DNA of 18,159 nt, taken from an uncultured Muribaculaceae bacterium (GTDB taxonomy: Bacteria > Bacteroidota > Bacteroidia > Bacteroidales > Muribaculaceae). The position numbers were made by a program, and so were the translations under genes. Every line of letters begins with the position of its first letter. Within the stretch, counting starts at the first letter, position 1. Shown here piece after piece: positions 1 through 5,479 of this stretch. The DNA lies in NCBI GenBank assembly GCA_910578365.1, contig CAJTRC010000051.1:1-18159 (forward strand). The letters run 5' to 3'. The notes under the pieces were generated by a model. That model was not told where the DNA came from. It saw only the letters and a program-made list of their open reading frames with translations, and did not search any database.

Positions 1-45
1 CATTAATTCAAAAAATAATGTTGATACAGAAATTACCATTCCACT

Positions 46-136
46 CGAAAATCACGGGCGCCTTTAGCTCTTCATTTCAGTCACATAGCTCGCTATGCTC
101 CTTCAATTCAGAGCAAAATTCGCCACGTGATTTTCG
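46..136. repeat. Long imperfect inverted repeat (nested hairpin)
   Basis: Positions 46-55 (CGAAAATCAC) pair perfectly with 127-136. The stem continues as 56-60 with 121-126, with one bulged A. Inside it, GCTCT (67-71) pairs with AGAGC (110-114), and CATAGC (84-89) pairs with GCTATG (92-97) around a 2-nt loop. The result is a branched or interrupted hairpin of about 91 nt in non-coding DNA. It could be a dispersed intergenic repeat of REP type, a structured RNA, or the terminator of a gene to the left of the window. There is no T-run directly after it, so a simple intrinsic terminator is less likely. The pairing is seen directly; the role is unknown. Confidence 0.5.
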
Positions 137-190
137 GCCGGAAATTAACATTTATTATTAAACACCCTCTAAAAGACATATAGCAATTAT

Positions 191-236
191 AACAATGTCA
201 CCGGACTACCAAATTTGGTAATCCGGTGACATTGTT
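191..236. terminator. Strong hairpin terminator downstream of the XRE gene
   Basis: Positions 191-205 pair perfectly with 222-236 (15 bp, GC-rich centre). After one mismatch the stem continues with the self-complementary TACCAAATTTGGTA (207-220). The hairpin lies 23 nt beyond the stop codon of the minus-strand regulator at 260. On the minus strand it ends in TTGTT followed by AT-rich DNA, so it most likely terminates that transcript. Its symmetry would let it work on both strands. Confidence 0.7.
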
Positions 237-259
237 TATTAACAGTTCGAAAAGGTGGG

Positions 260-754
260 TCAGTCGTCGACAGACTTTCGTGCAGGTTCAAATACTTCAA
301 AACTATTGTCGGAATAGAACACCATTATAGACTGTACGCGCCGTTCGGGCGACAAATTCGAGCCATCGCCAAGCTGAATCGATGTCATATGCCTTGATTC
401 ATTTTTCTGATCGGTTTCAGCTGCATTATCTTTACCAGCTTGAAGGGTGTCGTAAGTATTCGTGTTTTCAGATATTTGCGATGAAAAAATGTCGGATTCG
501 GACTCGTTTTCAGGCTCTGAGAATTCAATATTTCCGCCCACCTCCATAGGTCCGTCGCCAAAAAGCAACCACAGCACGTTTAACGATGGAAATGCCTGGT
601 GCAACTTCTCGATAAGTTCGTTGCTCACTTTTTTATTTCGTCCGGTGAGCAATTGCGACAGAGTAGGGCGGGGTATACCTGCCATGTCGGCAACTTGTGA
701 GTTCTGCAGATTTTTGCACTCTATGTATCTTTTTAATCGGGAAACGAAGTCCAT
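260..754 (-). CDS. XRE/Cro-family DNA-binding regulator
   Basis: This is a 164-aa protein with an N-terminal helix-turn-helix of the lambda Cro/CI (XRE) type at about residues 5-65. The recognition region reads QVADMAGIPRPTLSQLLTGR (residues 20-39), followed by the family's usual third and fourth helices and the motif WLLFGDGPM. Residues 72-120 form an acidic, Ser/Asn/Glu-rich linker that is probably disordered. Residues 125-164 form a short C-terminal segment (RVQSIMVFYSDNSFEVF) that may mediate dimerisation. The ATG at 752-754 is chosen because the HTH begins a few residues after it and a consensus promoter lies 43 nt upstream. The gene is monocistronic, with a hairpin terminator after the stop. 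TGTAAATT repeats around the promoter suggest autoregulation (inference). It resembles stand-alone Bacteroidales XRE regulators; no phage genes lie beside it, and its targets are unknown. Confidence 0.85.
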   Translation of the reverse strand: MDFVSRLKRYIECKNLQNSQVADMAGIPRPTLSQLLTGRNKKVSNELIEKLHQAFPSLNVLWLLFGDGPMEVGGNIEFSEPENESESDIFSSQISENTNTYDTLQAGKDNAAETDQKNESRHMTSIQLGDGSNLSPERRVQSIMVFYSDNSFEVFEPARKSVDD

Positions 755-779
755 TTATGCGTTTGTGTATAGTCGTAAT

Positions 780-854
780 TGTAAATTTTCAATACGCAAA
801 AGTAAATAATATTTTTGTAAATTGCAAATTTTACCCTATGTGCAAATGTAAATT
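780..854. promoter_or_regulatory. TGTAAATT repeat cluster, possible operator
   Basis: The octamer TGTAAATT occurs at 780-787, 816-823 and 847-854. The middle copy is next to the -33 box, and the first lies at the expected transcription start. The imperfect dyad GTAAATTGCAAATTTTAC spans 817-834. Repeated sites flanking a promoter suit binding by the XRE protein encoded just downstream (inference). The AT-richness of the region makes some chance recurrence likely. Confidence 0.35.
797..828 (-). promoter_or_regulatory. Bacteroidota-type promoter of the XRE gene
   Basis: On the minus strand, TTTG (828-825), a 20-nt spacer and TACTTTTG (804-797) match TTTG-N19-21-TAnnTTTG exactly. Transcription would start near 790, giving a leader of about 36 nt before the ATG at 754. 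Confidence 0.65.
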
Positions 855-1577
855 CACGGTTTGCAATCGCACTCAGAAAGACTGGTTGCGAATGCAAATT
901 AGAGGTATTCTAATACTATTAATTATCTAATATATTGTATGATATATCCATAGATATGCCGCAATACTTTAATAAAATTGATTAACATAGTCCGGCATTA
1001 CAGAATTGCACACATAGCTTAGAGCAGTGCTTGATATTTTGAATGTAATATCCATGAGTTTTAGGTAGATACAGGGAATGTGAAAAGGTATTTACATTTA
1101 ATTTCTGAAAATGTTTTAGAATGTTAATGCAAATTTAGATGCTAATACAATATTAAATTTCAGGTGAATTCTTCTTGCACTGAGCTGAGCAATTGTTAAT
1201 CGGAATGCCATTGGATAGACGTAAACTTGTAAATTTCGGAGCTAAGGCAAGCTGATGTAAATGCAAACCGATGTGTGTTTGTATACTTGCAAATGGTGTC
1301 GAATTGATGCCCTTATAGAATTATAACCTGCTTAAATGTAGATGGTTGAGGAATTCGCGCGATTTAACATAGTGAAAATCATTCTGTTAAAAATTTGCAA
1401 GCTAAAACGCTATTGTTGTGGATATATTCTTTTAATAAGTATTAATATTTTGTTTATCAGGCATATAATTGTGATTAAGCTCGAGGCCGTCTGCTTCAGC
1501 CCTCAGTAGTGCTGTTTGCTTCTATGGCTTCGATCTAAATTCACACATTAATATATGGGGCTTTTGAACTTGGGAGT

Positions 1578-1847
1578 CTATTGTTCTCTCGGACCGACCG
1601 ACCATATTGAGATTTCTTCAAACCTCTTCCTGTTGTTGTTGCCCGGATTAAATCTGTGCGGTGCTGCATTTCCTGCATTACGCGCACTACTCAATAATTC
1701 GGAAACATGCCGGTCCAAAAAAGTCGTGCGGATTCTGTCAGCGATATTTTGACGGCAATACAAATTAACATCTATTAAGTGGCCCAAATCATAATTGCAT
1801 GTGCTAACTTTATGGTAAAGAAAAACGCTTGTTAAAAGTTTTGACAA
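1578..1847 (-). CDS. Doubtful 89-aa ORF, unrecognised
   Basis: An ATG-initiated frame of 89 codons lies inside the otherwise empty region. Its C-terminal half is rich in Arg and Asn (for example AAPHRFNPGNNNRKRFEE), and the N-terminal third contains scattered Cys, His and Tyr. I recognise no domain, signal peptide or membrane segment, and I found no good promoter in front of it. It could be a chance frame, a degraded gene fragment, or DNA overlapping a structured RNA. It is listed only because it is the most protein-like frame in this stretch. Confidence 0.15.
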   Translation of the reverse strand: MSKLLTSVFLYHKVSTCNYDLGHLIDVNLYCRQNIADRIRTTFLDRHVSELLSSARNAGNAAPHRFNPGNNNRKRFEEISIWSVGPREQ

Positions 1848-2016
1848 TTGATATTATGTTAAATAGGATTAAGGGGTGATTTGGAATGTTATGTCACATT
1901 GTTCCCCATTCGGATTATTCTGTTCCTTATTGGGATTTCCATAAAGATTTTTGGGGAGAATTTTTCGATATGCAGAATACAAATTAGAGTGCACTGTTTT
2001 CTGCTTGCACTTATTC

Positions 2017-2041
2017 GTTGCTATCTGATTTTGATAGCAAC
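2017..2041. other. Perfect 9-bp stem-loop
   Basis: GTTGCTATC (2017-2025) and GATAGCAAC (2033-2041) are exact reverse complements around a 7-nt loop (TGATTTT). There is no T-tract after either arm, so this is not a canonical intrinsic terminator. It may be part of a small RNA or a binding site. Confidence 0.35.
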
Positions 2042-2180
2042 TGTAAGATTATTCGGTAAACACAGATTCTTTACTATACGCCCTTTTATTGCGCCCCGGC
2101 TCCAAACGTCCATAGCGTATGTCGCTTTCTCCTCAGAATTGTGTCCAATTACTTTTTGAGCAAAATATTTTCGCCTCGGA

Positions 2181-2212
2181 TTTCGATAGTCCAACAATTT
2201 TCATTAACTTTG
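2181..2212 (+). promoter_or_regulatory. Promoter of the DUF3127 gene
   Basis: TTTC (2181-2184, one mismatch to TTTG), a 20-nt spacer and TAACTTTG (2205-2212, exact TAnnTTTG) form a Bacteroidota-type promoter. Transcription would start near 2219, giving a leader of about 68 nt. Confidence 0.65.
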
Positions 2213-2225
2213 TGGGAACGAAAAA

Positions 2226-2256
2226 GCCGAAGGAGTGGCTATGGTCCGACTTCGGC
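2226..2256 (+). promoter_or_regulatory. Hairpin in the 5' leader of the DUF3127 gene
   Basis: GCCGAAG (2226-2232) pairs with CTTCGGC (2250-2256). The stem extends by GGA (2233-2234 region) with TCC (2245-2247) across a 2-nt bulge. The loop exposes GGAG followed five bases later by an ATG (2241) that is out of frame with the gene. It lies entirely within the predicted transcript leader, 30 nt before the start codon. It may stabilise the mRNA or control its translation; the function is unknown. Confidence 0.4.
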
Positions 2257-2286
2257 AGTTTAAGAAACACTATACAATAATATATA

Positions 2287-2694
2287 ATGGAAGTAACAGG
2301 AAAAATCATTCTCGCTCTTCCGGAAATGACCGGTGTCTCGAAAGCCGGCAATCCCTGGAAGAAACGCGAATACGTACTTGAAACATTTGAAAGCTATCCC
2401 CGCAAGATACATTTTGACTTCTTCGGCGAAAAAGCCGACCAATTCCAGCTTCAGGTCGGACAGAATATCAAGTTGAGCTTTGATATCGAATCGCGCGAAT
2501 ACAATGGCCGCTGGTTTACCTCAATACGAGGCTGGAAAGTTGACCCTGCAGACGGCGAAGCTCCGGCAGCCCCTTATGCTGCTGCTCCTACTGCAGCTTA
2601 CGGCGCGCCTGCCGCACCGGCTGCCGCTGCTCCGGGTGCTGTGCCTCCTCCCCCGATTCCCGCGGCATCTACCGAGGAAGACCTGCCCTTCTGA
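2287..2694 (+). CDS. DUF3127 protein with SSB-like C-terminal tip
   Basis: This 135-aa protein has three parts. Residues 1-88 match the DUF3127 family of Bacteroidota in my reading (start MEVTGKIILALPEMTGVSKA, and FDFFGEKADQF near 43-53) and look like a compact beta-barrel of the OB type. Residues 91-127 are an Ala/Pro-rich flexible linker. The last residues are EEDLPF. The layout of small beta domain, low-complexity linker and acidic tip ending in Pro-Phe copies bacterial SSB, whose tip (DDDIPF in E. coli) recruits repair and replication proteins. A role in DNA metabolism is therefore inferred; DUF3127 has no established function that I know of. There is no signal peptide, so it is probably cytoplasmic. 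It has its own promoter and leader hairpin and is followed by a terminator. Confidence 0.8.
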   Translation: MEVTGKIILALPEMTGVSKAGNPWKKREYVLETFESYPRKIHFDFFGEKADQFQLQVGQNIKLSFDIESREYNGRWFTSIRGWKVDPADGEAPAAPYAAAPTAAYGAPAAPAAAAPGAVPPPPIPAASTEEDLPF

Positions 2695-2711
2695 AAAGGC
2701 TTAAAATTCAA

Positions 2712-2767
2712 CAAGGCACTGTGCAGCAGCGTTTTATGGCGCAATTGCTTCGCAGTGCCTTGCTTTT
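2712..2767 (+). terminator. Intrinsic terminator after the DUF3127 gene
   Basis: CAAGGCACTG (2712-2721) and CAGTGCCTTG (2753-2762) are perfect reverse complements, and CTTTTG follows directly. It lies between the DUF3127 stop and mlaE (2802). It ends the DUF3127 transcript or attenuates read-through into the mlaE operon. The loop is long (31 nt), with some inner pairing possible (GCA 2723-2725 with TGC 2746-2748). Confidence 0.6.
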
Positions 2768-2801
2768 GAAGACTCAACCCTAACTAATACGAATTTCCAC
2801 T

Positions 2802-3551
2802 ATGCTAATAGTCAACTCATTAGCTACATTCGGACGTTATTGTCTGTTTATCAAGAGGGCATTTTCCCTACCCGATCGCTGGGGTGTTTCAGCACGCCGT
2901 ACAATTGATGAAGTAATGAAACTGGGTGTGGCTTCGATTCCGCTCGTACTGGTTATATCCATATTTATTGGTGCGGTTATAGCCATACAGATGCAGCTTA
3001 ATATTTCGTCGCCGCTAATTCCGGCTTATTCAGTAGGTCTTGCCACACGCGATATAGTTCTGCTCGAATTTTCGAACTCCATACTCTGTCTGATTCTGGC
3101 TGGTAAAGTGGGCTCGAATATAGCTTCAGAGATAGGAACAATGCGAGTTACAGAGCAGATTGACGCTCTTGAAATCATGGGAGTTAACTCTACAAACTTT
3201 CTGGTACTGCCTAAAATCATAGCGCTGGTATGCTTTATGCCCATTCTGGTGGTTCTGTGCATGGGCACATCGCTGCTTGGAGGCTTTCTGGTTGCCGTAT
3301 TCACCGATATAATCACAGTATCGCGTTATGTATATGGTCTTCAGGCCCTCTTTACCGAGTGGTACGTATGGTACGCATTGATTAAGTCGCTTGTTTTCGC
3401 TTTTATTATTGCTTCGGTATCGTCGTTCTACGGCTACTATGTCAAAGGCGGCGCTCTCGATGTAGGCAAGGCCAGTACCGACGGTGTTGTATCCAGTAGC
3501 ATTCTGATTCTGCTTTTCGATGTATTGCTCACCAAACTTCTGCTGCAATGA
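2802..3551 (+). CDS. mlaE: MlaE-family lipid ABC transporter permease
   Basis: A 249-aa polytopic membrane protein of the MlaE/YrbE family, the inner-membrane permease of Mla-type transporters that move phospholipids between the inner and outer membranes. Hydrophobic segments lie at about 42-66, 85-102, 136-170 and 188-210, with a last one at 230-248. The family signature loop is clear at 110-129 (EIGTMRVTEQIDALEIMG), preceded by GKVGSNIASE, the cytoplasmic coupling region that contacts the ATPase. Length is near the usual ~260 aa. The stop codon overlaps the start of the ATPase gene (ATGA), so translation is probably coupled. No MlaD (MCE-domain) or MlaB/MlaC gene is adjacent. No strong promoter is visible in the 40 nt upstream, so read-through past the preceding terminator may contribute. 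Confidence 0.9.
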   Translation: MLIVNSLATFGRYCLFIKRAFSLPDRWGVSARRTIDEVMKLGVASIPLVLVISIFIGAVIAIQMQLNISSPLIPAYSVGLATRDIVLLEFSNSILCLILAGKVGSNIASEIGTMRVTEQIDALEIMGVNSTNFLVLPKIIALVCFMPILVVLCMGTSLLGGFLVAVFTDIITVSRYVYGLQALFTEWYVWYALIKSLVFAFIIASVSSFYGYYVKGGALDVGKASTDGVVSSSILILLFDVLLTKLLLQ

Positions 3552-4336
3552 TTGAAATTAAAGATATTACCAAATCGTTCGAAGACCGCACTGTTCTTCA
3601 CGGAGTCAGTGCCACTTTCGAAACCGGCAAGACCAATCTGATTATTGGTCAGAGCGGTTCGGGTAAAACAGTTCTGATGAAGTCGCTGGTGGGGCTGGTG
3701 CGACCCGAAAAAGGCGAGATACTTTTCGACGGTCGGGACCTGCTTAAAATGTCCGGCGATGAAACCAAGAACCTGCGCAAGGAAATAGGCATGCTATTCC
3801 AGGGAAGTGCGCTGTTCGACTCCGAAACCGTACTCGGCAACGTTATGTTCCCGCTGGTGATGTTTACCGGTATGAGTCGTGACGAGATGCTCGAACGGGC
3901 ACATTTCTGTATAAGTCGCGTGAATCTGACCGGAGCCGAAAACAAGTTTCCGTCGGAAATCTCGGGAGGTATGCAGAAACGTGTTGCTATCGCACGTGCG
4001 ATAGCCCTGAATCCCAAATACCTGTTTTGCGATGAACCCAACTCGGGTCTGGATCCAAAGACCTCGATACTGATTGATGAACTGCTGCACGACATTACCC
4101 ACGAGTACAATATCACCACCGTAATCAATACACACGACATGAACTCGGTGCTGGGTATAGGCGAGAACATAGTGTTCATCAACAAGGGATATCGCGAGTG
4201 GGTCGGCAATATGAACCAGATATACAACACAGCCAACGAAGCCCTTAATCACTTTGTATTCGCTACCGAGCTGTTCCAGCAGGTACGCAGATATGTGAAT
4301 GCCAACGGCCGTTACCAAAAAGACCGGGAACAATGA
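3548..4336 (+). CDS. mlaF: MlaF-family ABC transporter ATP-binding protein
   Basis: A 262-aa ABC ATPase that would power the MlaE permease encoded just before it. All catalytic motifs are present: Walker A GQSGSGKT (34-41), Q-loop Gln85 in MLFQGSALF, the MlaF-type signature ISGGMQKR (138-145), Walker B YLFCDEP (158-164, Glu163 the likely catalytic base) with D-loop SGLDP, and the switch His196 in NTHD. The signature SGGMQ, instead of LSGGQ, is characteristic of the MlaF/MKL group. The start overlaps the mlaE stop by 4 bp, and its own stop overlaps the next start in the same way. The C-terminal tail (about 235-262) is basic and family-variable. It would act at the cytoplasmic face of the inner membrane. 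Confidence 0.92.
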   Translation: MIEIKDITKSFEDRTVLHGVSATFETGKTNLIIGQSGSGKTVLMKSLVGLVRPEKGEILFDGRDLLKMSGDETKNLRKEIGMLFQGSALFDSETVLGNVMFPLVMFTGMSRDEMLERAHFCISRVNLTGAENKFPSEISGGMQKRVAIARAIALNPKYLFCDEPNSGLDPKTSILIDELLHDITHEYNITTVINTHDMNSVLGIGENIVFINKGYREWVGNMNQIYNTANEALNHFVFATELFQQVRRYVNANGRYQKDREQ

Positions 4337-5457
4337 GATTTGCCGACATCAGCGGACATGACGACGTGAAGCAGCGCTTGCGCGATATGGTCGACGAGAA
4401 CCGCATGCCTCACGCCATAATGATTGAAGGACCGGAGGGCTCGGCGAAATTTGCCCTGGCGCGTGCTTTTCTGCAGTATATACACTGTACGGCGCGTTCT
4501 GCCGGCGACAGTTGCGGCCGTTGCCCCGAATGTAAGTTGTCGGCCACGCTGAACCATATCGACACTTTCATTTCCTTCCCGGTAGTGAAACGCAGCGGCC
4601 GAGGCGATACCTCCGACGACTATCTGGCAGAATTCCGCGACTATGTCCGCGACTATCCTTATATGGACTTCGAGGAGTGGCTGCGACGGCTCGACAATAT
4701 CAACGCACAGCCACTGATATATGTCAGTGAGGCCACGTCACTTATACGCAAACTGTCCATTACTTCGCGACGCTCCGACTTCAAAACATCGCTAATATGG
4801 CTGCCGGAACGCCTGAAAGAGGACGCTGCCAACAAACTATTGAAACTCGTAGAAGAACCGGCCTCTGACACCATTATCGTGATGGTAAGCAACAATTCGC
4901 AGCTGGTGCTTCCCACCATTTATTCGCGTACGCAGCGAGTGATGGTGCGCCGTTACACCGATGCCGAAGTTGCTGAAATAATCAGCCGCAAGGCGTCGAT
5001 GTCCGAGGCTGACGCTGCAATCATAGCCCGTCTGGCCAACGGAAACATCAACGAGGCCCTGCGGCTGGTGTCAGTATCGAAGGAGCGAAAAAAGTTTCTT
5101 GAGTTTTTCATAAACCTTATGCGCAAGGCCTATCAGCGCAAAATTATTGAACTGCGCCAATGGAGCGCGGATCTCGCGGCGCTGGGGCGTGAACCTCAGA
5201 TTCAGTTCTATGAATACTGTTCGCGGATGCTTCGCGAGAATTTCGTGCTTAATCTCAAGGCTCCCGACCTGGTATTCCTTACTACCGATGAAATGCAGTT
5301 CAGCGTAAACTTTGCGCGTTTCATCACAAATCTGAATGTGATGCGCCTGCTTGATACCTTCGGCAAAGCCGCAACCGATATCGCAGCCAACGCAAATTCC
5401 AAGATTGTGAACTTCGACGTCGCAATCCAAGTGATTTTACTACTCAAGCGCGATTAA
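4333..5457 (+). CDS. holB: DNA polymerase III delta' subunit, clamp loader
   Basis: A 374-aa AAA+ protein of the delta'/gamma-tau clamp-loader family, which opens and loads the beta sliding clamp. The N-terminus (FADISGHDDVKQRLRDMV) is typical. The P-loop position reads GPEGSAKF (33-40) and lacks the GKT core, as expected of delta', which does not hydrolyse ATP. A zinc-binding module is formed by Cys52, Cys61, Cys64 and Cys67. The LLKLVEEPA segment (169-177) precedes the sensor strand, and YSRT (197-200) sits at the SRC motif, with the arginine kept and the Cys replaced by Thr. Residues from about 210 form the lid and collar. An insertion at 84-125 is longer than in E. coli. It overlaps mlaF by 4 bp, a common kind of Bacteroidales gene coupling with no obvious functional link. 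Confidence 0.88.
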   Translation: MRFADISGHDDVKQRLRDMVDENRMPHAIMIEGPEGSAKFALARAFLQYIHCTARSAGDSCGRCPECKLSATLNHIDTFISFPVVKRSGRGDTSDDYLAEFRDYVRDYPYMDFEEWLRRLDNINAQPLIYVSEATSLIRKLSITSRRSDFKTSLIWLPERLKEDAANKLLKLVEEPASDTIIVMVSNNSQLVLPTIYSRTQRVMVRRYTDAEVAEIISRKASMSEADAAIIARLANGNINEALRLVSVSKERKKFLEFFINLMRKAYQRKIIELRQWSADLAALGREPQIQFYEYCSRMLRENFVLNLKAPDLVFLTTDEMQFSVNFARFITNLNVMRLLDTFGKAATDIAANANSKIVNFDVAIQVILLLKRD

Positions 5458-5479
5458 ACGCAATCAACCGCCCTACTCT

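Larger units (their letters stand above)
855..2180. other. Long AT-rich region without a convincing gene
   Basis: About 1.3 kb carries no reading frame I can assign. Seen here: a fourth TGTAAATT (1228-1235); a 14-bp near-repeat, GTAAACTTGTAAAT at 1221-1234 and GTATACTTGCAAAT at 1281-1294, exactly 60 bp apart with 12 of 14 matches; and a perfect hairpin at 2017-2041. Two minus-strand stretches look faintly protein-like (1578-1847, and an open frame around 2030-2180). Base composition is clearly more AT-rich than in the flanking genes. The stretch may hold regulatory DNA, an unrecognised small RNA, or decayed coding sequence. Confidence 0.5.

Noticed and set aside
1881..2159. 92-aa plus-strand hydrophobic frame
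   Set aside because: Rich in Ile/Leu/Phe as expected of AT-rich non-coding DNA, with no promoter and ending just before the DUF3127 promoter. It is not convincing as a membrane protein.
829..2280. CRISPR array, tRNA, tmRNA or RNase P RNA in the gene-poor region
   Set aside because: There are no regularly spaced identical repeats with unique spacers, no cloverleaf or T-loop (GTTCGA-type) motif, and none of the conserved core sequences of these RNAs.
2241..2380. Leader ORF starting inside the DUF3127 leader hairpin as a separate gene
   Set aside because: It runs out of frame into DUF3127 and encodes an unremarkable Arg/Ser-rich peptide. It is kept only as a question in the leader-hairpin finding.
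4365..4455. Degenerate P-loop in HolB as a sign of pseudogenisation
   Set aside because: Delta' subunits normally lack a working P-loop. The zinc cysteines, sensor region and SRx arginine are intact, so the gene looks functional.
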